This document shows positions 41,657 through 52,530 of a DNA stretch of 64,000 bases, in pieces. Positions within the stretch are counted from its first letter, which is position 1. Every line of letters begins with the position of its first letter. The stretch comes from Reticulitermes speratus (lineage: Eukaryota; Arthropoda; Insecta; Blattodea; Rhinotermitidae), in the NCBI GenBank assembly GCA_021186555.1, contig JAJKFL010000007.1:4028501-4092500 (forward strand), in the 5' to 3' direction. The notes below the pieces were generated by a model that saw only the letters and a list, made by a program, of their open reading frames with translations, had not been told where the DNA came from and searched no databases. The position numbers and the translations under genes are program-made.

Positions 41657-42241
41657 TACGTTATTTAGAGTAATGAAAAACACTTACAGCACTTCTTGGA
41701 ATTGTATATTCTGTGAGGAATAAAAGACGTGTTTTCTGAGAACTTCGCTCTTCTGGGATATTACGCAGCATCGAGTGGTAATCCTTTACTGACGTTTAGG
41801 GACAGTTCTCATAAAAGTCGCGGCGGAAGCCTGAAATCACGGATAATAAGCGTTATCTGTTTGGGTGCGGATTTAAATGGGTCACTCTGGAATATATAGA
41901 CCTAAAGGCATGTGACGACGATTGGTTCTTACACTGTGATATACTGGACACTGACCGGTGCTCAACACTTACAGTTTTACAACAAACACACAGAGATCGA
42001 TACTGCAATAATATTTTCTCTCTATGAATCACAACATTTTAAAAATAATCGTTCCAGTAATCTTAAGCCAGACGCATTTAAAGTATTCGCACATTCCCCA
42101 CAACACAAAGACAATGTTGTCAGCTACGCCATTACCGAATCGCAGTTTTTAAATAAGCGTAAACTCCACCAATCAGCACAAACCTTTTGTTACGGCGAAA
42201 GATATTTTCAGACACTTGACAATAATTAAATGCCAGTTACT
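41657..42241. other. Unassigned, with a truncated ribozyme-family segment
   Basis: At 41745-41862 the sequence CTCTTCTGGGATATTACGCA, GCATCGAGTGGTAATCC, TGACGTTTAGGGA, CGGCGGAAGCCTGAAATCAC matches the 33993-34205 family with an internal deletion and a broken GTTTCG core. The rest, including a 105-codon frame at 41912-42229, is unrecognised. Confidence 0.5.
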
Positions 42242-42671
42242 ATAGGGTGTCCCATAAAGTACGCAAGATTTAATTTCGTAATAAAAATCACCATTTATTG
42301 AAAAATTACAGATATTTTTATTTTAGTACAAAGTGCACTTACTGCGGTTAATACTGGAACACGATATCAGACAAATGTCCTCCGCGACTCTGCTGGCACA
42401 CTCTCCCGCTTTCGACAAAATTTTCGATGACCTTCCCGCATATTTGCGGCTCAATTTCGCCAATGACACGTCCAATCTCCGACTTGAGCTGAGGAATTGT
42501 TCGTGGCTTGTTGACATAAACACGAGATTTCACCAACCCCCAAAGAAAGTAGTCGCACGGTGTCAAATCACAAGACCTCGGTGGCCAATTCTGGTCGCCG
42601 TTGCGTGAGATGAGACGGGCAGAAAGTTGTTTCGCTGGGGTGCGGTCTATCTTCCCTACTAGGATTGGCAT
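42242..42671 (-). pseudogene. Mariner/IS630-type transposase 3' remnant
   Basis: The - strand frame (107 codons, 42348-42671) includes RNGDQNWPPRSCDLTPCDYF, LWGLVKSRVYVNKPRTIPQL, KSEIGRVIGEIEPQI and ends ..GHLSDIVFQY. WPPRSxDLTPCDYFLWG is the third catalytic block of a DDD-type mariner-like transposase; the D in PCDYFLW aligns with the last catalytic aspartate. The 3' end extends to a terminal repeat ATAGGGTGTCCCATAAAGTA at about 42242. The first two catalytic aspartates and the DNA-binding region are absent, so the copy is 5'-truncated. Confidence 0.85.
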
Positions 42672-43510
42672 GTTAATTTTGTAGTTTAATTTCGCAAATT
42701 TCCTAAGTTTGGCAGAGAAACATTTACTGCTCAGACATCAGCGCGACGTTAAATTTCGAAAAAAGGGGAAACCTTCGGTAGGCAGTTCCGTTTAACCATC
42801 ATTCCAAGTAGCGGAAAACGCTTATAGAATTGGCACGATTGTACGTATATGAGTTCAGAAGATGGCAACGACGAAATACTCTGAATTATAGCCAATAAGT
42901 TTAACATACATGTGCAAGATATACACACAAATATATTAACCTATGCTATTATCTCTTCAAGAATTTTGAGTTCAAACGGCCACAGAATAAACAAACTGTG
43001 TTGTGTATGTCTCCTCCTACACCAAAGGAGAAGGGCGTTTAAGAAGAGCAGCTGTAGAATTGCGGCCAAGAAACAAACAGATACAATACGAGTGTTTATG
43101 GCATTTTGAAGTTACGACATGCAGTTCTGACAGTTAATATTCTTTGATCGACAAAAGGTACAGCGAAACTTCACCATGGCTGTATCCACCATTAAACCGC
43201 AATTACGAGAAGCCGATGTTATTGAAACCACGCAGAAGGGTGAATAAAGAATCAATTTTACATTTTCGCTTCATTTCGGTGCACTGAACATGTAACAGTG
43301 GTTTTGTGGAAGGACCTACAGTAAAGCGAGCCAGAATAACTGAGGAACCGCAGCAATGAACTGCATGCCTCAACACACTACAGCTGTCACAAAGGCTTGA
43401 GCTCAACACTGACACGTGTTAATGCCAACTTTATTGTCCACGTGGTTAAACGTGCTGTTGCGCAAAGAAATTGCAACAGATGTTCTGATTCCAAGGTTAA
43501 GCCATGGTCC
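42672..43510. other. Unassigned sequence
   Basis: Nothing recognised; several short frames only. Confidence 0.3.
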
Positions 43511-43953
43511 GAGATATCACTGATGTGCATTTGGAGATTTTTAATCGTCACTGATTAGGCAAACACGACGTTTCGAAAGCAGACTGCTTTCTTCTTCAGG
43601 TGCACTAAAATCTTGAGAAGAATTAACAATCTAAAGGAACTAAAAACCTAACAATTCATACGTGAGAGATAAAACAATCTAAACTTCTAAATATAAAAAT
43701 ATTTTATACAAATCTCAATCTACAAACTGTAAAAAAATAAAATGAATTATCGCTTATTAAAAATTAAAATCACATGACCTGAACAAGCAAGAAAATAAAG
43801 TTTACCAATAAATTACAATGTGAGATAGGTTTTCAGTTCCTTTAGATTGTTACTTTTTCTCAAGATTTTAGTGCACCTGAAGACAGAGGCAGTCTGCTTT
43901 CGAAACGTCGGTTTCGTGTGGAAAGAGACCAAATACACATCAGTGATATCTCG
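43511..43953. mobile_element. Palindromic element with GAAACGUC hammerheads
   Basis: Inverted arms at 43511-43650 and 43830-43953 share GAGATATCACTGATGTG, ACGTTTCGAAAGCAGACTGC, CAGGTGCACTAAAATCTTGA and AACAATCTAAAGGAACT. The interior of about 180 bp is AT-rich. Both arms keep CUGAAGA and GAAACGUC in outward-reading orientation. Confidence 0.75.
43563..43603 (-). ncRNA. Putative hammerhead ribozyme, minimal helix III
   Basis: On the - strand: GCAC, CUGAAGA, A, GAAAGCA-GUC-UGCUUUC (7-bp stem II), GAAAC, GUC, GUGU. GCAC/GUGU gives a 4-bp stem I with one G-U. AAC-GUC leaves no helix III loop, so it could act only as a dimer or through alternative pairing. The paired copy at 43873-43913 keeps the core but not stem I. 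Confidence 0.5.
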
Positions 43954-44364
43954 CAAGTGACACCGTTGTCTAATAATTATAGTGTACAATTAAGCGACGG
44001 TTAACATCTCATTAATTTCTCTCAGTAGCTCAGACTATACAGCGTCGAGTGACGTAAGGTAGCAAACACATACTGGTGTTCGCCTGAAGGACACCACGAC
44101 GAGTGTCAGTCAAAATACCGGATGTCGGACCTGGCTTCGAAAGGGACACTTCCTGAATACGTGTCAGAAGCTGGGATGTTTACAACGAAACCAAAGACAT
44201 TGTAACACGTATGAATCATTACAGCAAGAGAACTCTGGAAATGGTTGCAAATTTGTAACTTAAAAACATTTTTCATCCCATATTGGCTACTTGCTGAAAC
44301 ACCATATAATTTGACCATTTGCTTTGAATGAATGTAAACAATGACCTCATACTCGGAGGGAACC
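43954..44364. other. Unassigned sequence
   Basis: Nothing recognised. Confidence 0.3.
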
Positions 44365-44510
44365 ATACAACGCTCATACTGTAAGCCTAAGAGTTTAAAA
44401 ACAAAGAGTCCTGAGGAAAATATTTGAACTTCAGAAGAGCGAATTCAGCGAGCAAGTTCGGGTATGACGCAAGGACTGAATTCGTTATCATGAAGAGCAC
44501 GTGAAGCTAC
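44365..44510 (+). pseudogene. LINE ORF2 fragment (VLRKIF region)
   Basis: Reads TVSLRV, stop, KQRVLRKIFELQKSEFSEQV, RV, stop, RKD. This resembles the LRVFENRVLRKIFGPKRDEV segment that precedes the C-terminal tail of an arthropod LINE, as also seen on the - strand at 8958. Short and with stops. Confidence 0.55.
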
Positions 44511-44611
44511 GGAGGGACAAGAAGCGAAAACAGAATGGTAGCAGGAAAGGACATTTGTGTCTTCATTGTAAAACCACCGACAGACGGAAATAAGTCATCA
44601 AGGTGCATTTT

Positions 44612-44857
44612 AGGGCCGCGCTATGGCTCAGGTCTGTCACCGCGGAGGCCCGGGTTCGATCCCCGGTCATTCCATGCGGGATTTGTGGTACACAAAGTGG
44701 CATTGGGACAGGTTTTTCCCCGAGTACTTCGGGTTTTCCCTGTCAATTTCATTCCACCGGTGCTCCATTACACGGAAAAACGGAAAAAACAATAAGCCCC
44801 CAAGGCTGCGGTTCGTCCGTAGCATCTGCAGCGGGGTCCGTCACCACAAGAAAAGGT
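44612..44857 (+). mobile_element. SINE family D
   Basis: Head GGGCCGCGCTATGGCTCAGG, box B GGGTTCGATCCCCGG. Body GGGATTTGTGGTACACAAAG, GTACTTCGGGTTTTCCCTGT, CAATTTCATTCCACCGGTGC, CTGCGGTTCGTCCGTAGCAT. The end GGGGTCCGTCACCAC lies before a short A-rich stretch. Deleted between the A- and B-box halves relative to 40053-40344. Confidence 0.9.
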
Positions 44858-46397
44858 GCATTTTAAAAGGGTAAGATAAAGAAAAGTGGGCAGGAAATGG
44901 CTCAGGATCGTGTTCGTATCAGGCTGTGGTATTAGCCGTGTTGTATCGACTTTATTTATCGTGGCTGTTAAAACACCACTCAGCTTGTTAAGTTCTAATA
45001 CAATTCTACAGCTTAATCCTTTAAAGCACAGTTGTCACTATACGCAGCTGTGAGCTGCTTTAACCCTTACAAAATCTTAAGCTCTGCCCACGAAGTGTGT
45101 TTGTGTGATTCATTGGACTCGCAGAATAAACAGAAAATATTTCCCTACACAGAATGAGACAGGTCTTGGTAATGAAGAAGCAGCGCGTTTTCTGCGCAGT
45201 AGAAACACGATTTCTAAATGTTATGCAGTTGAACTTAAAGGATTGAAGGGTTTAACGACATTGTATGAACTATAAACTTTACGAGGATCCATGGCACGAA
45301 GTGGTCACGATGGGAAAAGTTACCAGTTCTGCAAATGTGTCTAAAATACAAGGCAGAACATTTGGCATAGCGGTTACTTTCAGAACACATCTTCGGGGGT
45401 ACTGAGTTCGAATGTCGGCTAGAGTATCGGCTGGTTTGACTGAAATTTTCCGTTCTTTTATTCGGTTTCTCCATGCTTCCATGCGAGGCTTTAAAACTCC
45501 CATGTATCAAGGAACGCAATTTCAACTTTCCCCTCAGAACTATTTTTTAAACACAGAATATAAATATCAACTGCACGAATATTATCCGAATATTCAGTAA
45601 AGTTTGCAGCAAGAAACCACCAGAACTTGAAAGCAATCCTGCATACAGCAAAGTATGAGATCCGGGAAGTTTCTGCCAAACAATCTAAGAATAATCGCTG
45701 TGTGTGATGGATTGGCGTCTACCCGTCATATTAGAGCGCCTTCAATTCTTTAACCCCCCCACCACGGTAAGCAATATCTATGCACTCAGCAGCTCAAGGG
45801 AAAATGTTTAGTGACAGAACTACTACCTATAATCAGCCTTGCATTAACTCACTAACTCAAGCATTCGATTACACTAACTCTTAACTTCTCAATTATTCGC
45901 TCGCTTAGATGTTCATCCGTCTGATCGCCCAACAAAGTAGCTTGCTGTAGCTGTGACGTTCCAGAAGTGCATTCCAGAGGTACCAGGTTCAAATACCGAC
46001 CGGTAAGTTTACCTTGAAACTGCCAACAACCACCTCTTTCTGTCTGCTTCTCATCCTTGAACTGTCAAATACTAACAATTCGAGATTTGAAGTTCTGACA
46101 GTAGTGATGATGAAGATTCAATTCTCCTGAGATATTCGCCGTATAGACTGACAGTTACAGACGTTTCGAAAGCACTATGTTTCTTCGTATTTCGTAACTA
46201 TTTACCAGGCGACAAAGCCTAAAAAAACAGCAGACTGGAATCTTCATCAGTAGCGTAGCTGGATCTTTTAGCGCCCGGGGCGAGTAGTCACAATGACTGT
46301 TAGTAACGGAAATTACGAATTTACAAAGAACACAATCACTTATTCAATTTCCCTTTAATTAAATATAGTTCATCCTTTGTGTTTATGTAGCCTGATC
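44858..46397. other. Unassigned, with a ribozyme-family motif
   Basis: The segment at about 46150-46185 reads on the - strand GAAGAAACAUAGUGCUUUCG, AAACGUC, like the 43511-43953 family but with a poor stem II. No gene or other repeat recognised in about 1.5 kb. Confidence 0.35.
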
Positions 46398-46453
46398 GTT
46401 TTTCCATAACGCGACAGTCCCTAGTGGGCCAGGGCCTCCTCATTATCGAGGCT
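46398..46453 (-). mobile_element. SINE family A 3' end fragment
   Basis: Only the last 55 bp of the element: TTTTTCCATAACGCGACAG, TCCCTAGTGGGCCAGGGCCT, CCTCATTATCGAGGCT. 5' truncation is consistent with incomplete reverse transcription. Confidence 0.85.
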
Positions 46454-46773
46454 GGTACAAAGACACCAATAACTAACCATCTAACATAACACGTATTAAA
46501 ACACGCTATCCACTGTACGTTTTCATATGTTAAGCCATCCTTATGGTGTAAACAATTATACAAATAAGATAATGTACAACTGCATAGTCATCCCCCGAAG
46601 TTACGGCGTAGGTGGTTCCCAGACCGGCGACGTAAGTCGAGACAGGTGGCCCCATACAAGCAATGTTAAGTTTGGGCGGAGATTTCCAGACAAGAAAATA
46701 TGTATTTACACTTCTGAAAAAATTTAAACAAAGTACGAAATATGACAAAAATAATTTAAGAAGCAGGCGTTTG
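46454..46773. other. Unassigned sequence
   Basis: Nothing recognised. Confidence 0.3.
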
Positions 46774-47179
46774 CTGTTGAACGGTAGGAGGGTCACCTGG
46801 ACTATCACCTCCAATGTCCTGTTGAACTGTAGGAGGGTCACCTGGACTATCACCTCCAATGTCCTGTTGAACGGTAGGAGGGTCACCTGGACTATCACCT
46901 CCAATGTCCTGTTGAACTGTAGGAGGGTCACCTGGACTATCACCTCCAATGTCCTGTTGAACGGTAGGAGGGTCACCTGGACTATCACCTCCAATGTCCT
47001 GTTGAACGGTAGGAGGGTCACCTGGACTATCACCTCCAATGTCCTGTTGAACTGTAGGAGGGTCACCTGGACTATCACCTCCAATGTCCTGTTGAACGGT
47101 AGGAGGGTCACCTGGACTATCACCTCCAATGTCCTGTTGAACGGTAGGAGGGTCACCTGGACTATCACCTCCAATGTCC
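46774..47179. repeat. 45-bp minisatellite, nine copies, open on both strands
   Basis: The unit contains CCTGTTGAAC(G/T)GTAGGAG, GGTCACCTGGACTATCACCT, CCAATGT. A G/T change (ACGG or ACTG) is the only regular variation. Because 45 is a multiple of three and the unit lacks stops in several frames, it gives 15-residue protein repeats: GRRVTWTITSNVLLN (+), DIGGDSPGDPPTVQQ (-) and RTLEVIVQVTLLPFN (-). No frame is favoured, so I call it a repeat. Confidence 0.92.
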
Positions 47180-47624
47180 AACAACACAGAGGCGATGCAA
47201 GAGCCCGTGAAGGTGACTGGAAGAAACCAAGCAGTGAAGTCTGGCCAGACAAACACCTCTTCTTCACCTCCAGACTCTCCTCATAACAAGCACGCACCCT
47301 CATAATTCCTTGTCTACTTGTTGCTGCTCGCTGCCCGTTCCAATCAATGTCCTCAAACACCTTCATGCCAGCTTATATCAGTCCAAGCCCCTCAGTCGAC
47401 TTCAGCAGCGTCACGGTCCTCTCCCTAGCCGCAGACTCAGATCCCTCAGCTTCTTCAAGGACGCTTTTCTTCCGAATTTCAACATCACCGAGCGTCAGCT
47501 GCTGACCATGGAAGTACAGCAACCCGCAGACATCGTCAGCATCTTACGTACAAAGTTGAACGCTTGGCTTGGTACATTTTTGGGCTGCGCGCAAAAGATT
47601 AAAGTGCGGAACGACGTCAGTCGG
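47180..47624. other. Unassigned, open in more than one frame
   Basis: Sequence next to the minisatellite stays open in a + frame at 47310-47696 (128 codons) and a - frame (to 47366). GC content is higher than in the surroundings. A host exon is possible, but no domain, splice site pair or start context could be defended. Confidence 0.3.
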
Positions 47625-47735
47625 GGGATTACTGTTAACGGAATATTATTAGTTAACGGAATATTGTTACTGTTAACGGAATATTATTACTGTTAACGGA
47701 ATGTTATTACTGTTAACGGAATATTATTACAAATT
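47625..47735. repeat. 20-bp tandem repeat, about five copies
   Basis: TTACTGTTAACGGAATATTA repeated with minor changes (one copy lacks CTGT; one has ATG for ATA). Confidence 0.9.
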
Positions 47736-47849
47736 TAGATCTAAATTTTGTCGCATCTGCTAAGCGTGTGTGCCGTGTTATAATGTTTACGACAAGAACA
47801 TTAAATATATCATTCAGTTAATAGTACATAGTTAATAGTAAAGTGCTAC

Positions 47850-48277
47850 ATTTGGAGCATAGCTTTGTGTGGTGCTGAAAAGTGGACACTTGGGAAAGTA
47901 GATCAGAAGTATCTGGAAAGTTTTGAAATGTGGTGCTTGAGAATAATGGAGAAGATCAGTTGGACCGATCGTGTGACAAATGAAGAAGTATTACACAGAG
48001 TGAAGGAGGAGAGGAATATCGTACATACAATAAAAAGGCTAACTGTATTGGTCACATCTTGCGTAGGAACTGCCTTCTAAAATATGTGATTGAAGGAAAG
48101 TTAGAGGGAAGGATAGAAATGACGGGAAGACGAGGAAGAAGGCGTAAGCAGCTACTGGATGACCTTAAGGAAAAGAGAAGATACTGGAAATTGAAAGAGG
48201 AAGCACTAGATCGCACACTGTGGAGAACTCGCTTTGGAAGAGGCTACGGACCTGTCGTAAGACAGACTACAGGATGA
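47850..48277 (+). pseudogene. LINE ORF2 C-terminal remnant, young copy
   Basis: Frame 1 (from about 47850) reads SIALCGAEKWTLGKVDQKYL, ESFEMWCLRIMEKISWTDRV, TNEEVLHRVKEERNIVHTIK. A one-base shift near 48030-48040 moves to frame 2: KANCIGHILRRNCLLKYVIE, GKLEGRIEMTGRRGRRRKQL, LDDLKEKRRYWKLKEEALDR, TLWRTRFGRGYGPVVRQTTG, stop. The WCxRxMxKISWTDRVxNEEVL, GHILRRNCLL and GRRGRRRKQLLDDLKE blocks are classic LINE ORF2 tail sequence. No in-frame stops: the best-preserved coding relic here. 5'-truncated, with no reverse transcriptase domain. Confidence 0.9.
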
Positions 48278-49429
48278 ATGAATATGGCCTTTCATATAAT
48301 GTAATCCTGGCACGTTTCTAGTATCCGCATTTCAAGCAGATAAAATATACAAAAATCATAAAACTGTTAGGCAGTGTCCTTGAAAACTGAGAAAGAAGAC
48401 GTTTAAAAGATGAGTTCGAATAGCATGTCAAGAGGGAGATCCTGGGAGGGTCGGGGTTCAAGACGAGTACTACGTAGCCTCTGCACTGGAGAATCCGGGT
48501 CGTAATGCAGTGGTTGCAGCTTGCTACGTGCTCGGTAAACTAACGTATTTATCAATTTAACTTTTTGTTCACCGTGCATTATGGCAATAGATAACATTCA
48601 TCAACCAACAACTGCACTAATTGTAATTATTTTAACACTTTAAGATTGCCCTACATATGTTTCGGTCACAAACATATGACAGCCATACAGGGCGTCTCTT
48701 CGTTATTGTCCATCATTTAGCAGAATAAACTGCGTCGTCTTTGTATTCTATCTCACTGCAGTGGAGCAGCAAGAATCTCGGCAGCGCGAACCCTGAAGAA
48801 ACTGGTTTCAAGAAATTAGTTTCATGCAACATGAAACTACAATTGCGTGAAACTAGTGCACTGAGTTTCAAGAAACTGAAGTCCCATAAAATTGCGCAAC
48901 CGCAATTTCACTCATCTTCTCCGGATGGTTCAAAGCAACGTCACTTTACTGTAAACCAAGCGGCCCACACTGTGTATCATCATGCCTGAAGATTATCATG
49001 AACCTTATTTCCTTTAACCTCGAACCCACCACCACAGAAGCTACACGCCCTCATCTTCTCATATCTCAACTGTAATTCATCAAATAATAGTCGCGATGGT
49101 GTGCGGCGAAGCGTGAAACTTGCTGTATTAAACTAGTTGCGTGTAACCTGTTGCTTAAAACAGTTTATTCGGTGCGTAGCGCCGTCTGCAACACTTCGTT
49201 TCAGAGTGAGCCTCAACGTACCCATCGGTCTCAGAGCAATGTTTAAGCAGCGCTTTTCAATAGCAACTTCACTTTCATTTGCAGTAACTTCCGTATTTAT
49301 CGCATCACTAGAAAAAACTTTTTTCTTTGAATTTTAACGAAATCTACGTAGGCCATGAACAGAAAAAAGTCTAAACGAAGGAGTCTTCAAGTAGTTCCTA
49401 CCCGCTCTCATATACGTCTGTGCACAATA
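48278..49429. other. Unassigned, with a solo ribozyme-family segment
   Basis: The part at 48570-48700 resembles 18401-18560 (CACCGTGCATT, CAACCAAC, CCTACATATGTTTCGG). Its - strand core (GCCC, UGUAUGGCUGUC, GAAAC, AUAU, GUA, GGGC) keeps GAAAC and GCCC/GGGC pairing but lacks CUGANGA. Remaining sequence unrecognised. Confidence 0.4.
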
Positions 49430-49847
49430 TACAGGATGTATCTAAAAAAGGCAGCCATATATTAGATACGCGTTCTATGGACCAAAACAAAAGAAACAAC
49501 TTCATACAAACAAGCATCTTTGGACTCTTTGTTTTCGCGTGCGATGATCTCTGATGAGAAGGGCAGCGTCATGTGTAATGTTAAAAGGCGGACACTTCCA
49601 GCACCTGTTGTCAAACGTTTGCATGTGTACTGTACGAATTTAAAATGGCAATAACAATCCATCGTCCTAAGACCATTGGTACTGCTGTTTCAAATGTGAA
49701 TTCTTTTCATGTGTATTAATACGTAAGACGGCCATAATTAAAAACCTAAACGCTCCACGACACATGTTTGTACGAACTTCTCTCTTTTGTTTTGGCGCAA
49801 AGAACACGAACCTAAAATATGTCCAACTATTTCAGAAACAACCTGTA
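49430..49847. mobile_element. Long-TIR MITE, 418 bp
   Basis: The left end TACAGGATGTATCTAAAAAA and the inverted right end TACAGGTTGTTTCTGAAATA head imperfect inverted repeats of about 90 bp, both containing CCAAAACAAAAGA. It sits at a TA. Ends of the ACAGGxTGTxTC type suggest a Tc1/mariner-related family. No transposase. Confidence 0.75.
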
Positions 49848-50140
49848 TATCTCACGTACTCCTTCATCTTTTTGCAGTATGTGTGTTTTGTTGTTTTTGT
49901 ATTATTTAATGTGTGGGTGTTTTTGTAATGTGCGTGTGTTTTTTTTTGTATTGTGTGTGGGTGTTTTTGTAAGGTGTGGATGTTTTTGTTAAGGAGTGGA
50001 TGTTTTTGTTAAGGTGTGGATGTTTTTGTAATGTGTGTACGATGTTCTAATGTGTGTACTTGTATTTACTGTATGTTTTTTGTTTTGTAATTGTGTATAG
50101 TTTGTTTTTTATTGTTACTTTTATGTATATTATATGTCCA
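49848..50140. repeat. TG/T-rich degenerate repeat
   Basis: Imperfect repeats of about 20-25 bp built on GTGTGGATGTTTTTGTTAAG at 49905-50060. It leads directly into the 50-bp array, so it may be the decayed edge of that array. Confidence 0.65.
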
Positions 50141-51309
50141 TTTGTATTGTGTGTACTAGTGTAAGGACTACTGCCACCGGGTGAAAACATTTGTATTGTG
50201 TGTACTAGTGTAAGGACTACTGCCACCGGGTGAAAACATTTGTATTGTGTGTACTAGTGTAAGGACTACTGCCACCGGGTGAAAACATTTGTATTGTGTG
50301 TACTAGTGTAAGGACTACTGCCACCGGGTGAAAACATTTGTATTGTGTGTACTAGTGTAAGGACTACTGCCACCGGGTGAAAACATTTGTATTGTGTGTA
50401 CTAGTGTAAGGACTACTGCCACCGGGTGAAAACATTTGTATTGTGTGTACTAGTGTAAGGACTACTGCCACCGGGTGAAAACATTTGTATTGTGTGTACT
50501 AGTGTAAGGACTACTGCCAACGGGTGAAAACATTTTTATTGTGTGTACTAGTGTAAGGACTACTGCCACCGGGTGAAAACATTTGTATTGTGTGTACTAG
50601 TGTAAGGACTACTGCCACCGGGTGAAAACATTTGTATTGTGTGTACTAGTGTAAGGACTACTGCCAACGGGTGAAAACATTTTTATTGTGTGTACAAGTG
50701 TAAGGACTACTGCCAACGGGTGAAAACATTTGTATTGTGTGTACTAGTGTAAGGACTACTGCCAACGGGTGAAAACATTTGTATTGTGTGTACTAGTGTA
50801 AGGACTACTGCCAACGGTGAAAACATTTGTATTGTGTGTACTAGTGTAAGGACTACTGCCAACGGGTGAAAACATTTTTATTGTGTGTACAAGTGTAAGG
50901 ACTACTGCCAACGGGTGAAAAACATTTGTATTGTGTGTACTAGTGTAAGGACTACTGCCAACGGGTGAAAACATTTGTATTGTGTGTACTAGTGTAAGGA
51001 CTACTGCCACCGGGTAAAAACATTTGTGTTTGTGTGTACTAGTGTAAGGACTACTGCCAACGGGTGAAAACATTTGTATTGTGTGTACTAGTGTAAGGAC
51101 TACTGCCAACGGGTGAAAACATTTGTATTGTGTGTACTGTGTAAGGACTACTGCCACCGGGTGAAAACATTTGTATTGTGTGTACTAGTGTAAGGACTAC
51201 TGCCACCGGGTGAAAACATTGTATTGTGTGTACTAGTGTAAGGACTACTGCCACGGGTGAAAACATTTGTATTGTGTACTAGTTAAGGACTACTGCCACC
51301 GGTGAAAAC
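50141..51309. repeat. 50-bp tandem array, about 23 copies
   Basis: The unit contains TTGTATTGTGTGTACTAGTG, TAAGGACTACTGCCACCGGG, TGAAAACATT. Variants CCAACGGG/CCACCGGG and TTTTTATT/TTTGTATT are clustered, showing block duplication. The first seven copies are almost identical; the 3' copies have more single-base deletions. The - strand 133-codon frame is a by-product. Confidence 0.95.
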
Positions 51310-51320
51310 CCAATTGCAGT

Positions 51321-51321
51321 A

Positions 51322-51358
<37 letters not shown>

Positions 51359-51371
51359 TCCCCCCCCCCCG
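51321..51371. repeat. (AAT)n microsatellite with A and C runs
   Basis: AAT repeat at 51321-51353 followed by an A7 stretch and about 10 cytosines. Confidence 0.85.
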
Positions 51372-52530
51372 CGGACACATACCCCACTTTCAGAACTTCT
51401 GATCAAGCATTTCGTCTTCACTGCCTCACTAACATTTTCTGTTTCCAATTAGCACGCGTATTTTAACGAAATCCGCATAATCTCGTCTGTGTGGACGCCA
51501 TTGTCAAAGGAAAATCTCTTAGTTCCAAAATTTCGCTAATTCCTTTTCATAGCCAATTGGTGTGGGGTTGCTCTTCAATAATTACGTTGCTTTCGTCCCA
51601 GTAAAACGTTGTGTACCTTTTGTGTGGTGTTCGTAATGCTCGCACAGCGTTCTATTACATAAGAGGATTAACAAAAGCTAATTTCAAAACGTTAATCAGG
51701 GTAATGTATTACAGAGAATGAGATTTTAAAAGCTGGTTTTATACATAAATGTATTAAAAATAGACCTGGCAGCACAAAGGCACTGGCGTTAGATTTCCTC
51801 TTCTCCATGAATCAAATTTCTCGCGTGCTGTAACGTCCGTGTACTGTCTCCTCCCTCTCAAGGTCTGAAATCTTTGGTTCGAATCCCACTCACGGAATAG
51901 ATAGATGACTGCGTTTCTCTGTGTTTGGTCTGTCTCCTGTACCCAGCATTATTGCGACAGGCTGAACAAATATTAACCTACATGTAGAAAAACACGCTAA
52001 ATGTGAATTGAGACAGCTACAGAGCCTAAGTCGTGAAGGCTGAAGAAGTAATCCTACAAAGCATTATTTGCAACTTCGAATTATGTGTATTCTTAATTCA
52101 TTCATTTAAACCGATTACTTGTCAATTCAAGGTTCTGGCCAATAAGTTCCGGGACTGACTCCGGTGACGAGAAATGTAAGGATTGCTAGACACGATTTTC
52201 AGACTCTTACACTTACAACTTCATTTAAAGAGTTTAGCTAATTCGCTAGACTAATGTGTGAATTGCGTAGATTTGAAAATTTATTTTTGGTAATTATTTT
52301 CAGTTCGCTAGAAATTTAAGTACATGACAGGAAGGACTCTTGCTGAAAAAGCAATTACATGTGCCCAACTCTTTGCAGTACGGTGGTTGGTATATGTACC
52401 GCCCGCTTTGAAACTAATATACCACTACACTAGGCTATGGGTCTCCACCTCACCAAAAACCGAAGTTATTTTACACTGCAAGATATTTGGAGACAGCCTT
52501 TTGTATTTATATTTTATATATATACATATG
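51372..52530. other. Unassigned sequence
   Basis: No gene recognised. A degenerate GGTTCGAATCCCAC box B-like word at 51877 has no clear box A, so it may be an old SINE head. Confidence 0.3.

Noticed and set aside
46530..47366. 278-codon - strand ORF as a gene
   Set aside because: Most of it is the 45-bp minisatellite, which is also open in another - frame and a + frame. Kept only as a question in the findings.
50756..51157. 133-codon - strand ORF
   Set aside because: By-product of the 50-bp array, with frames shifting at each single-base deletion.
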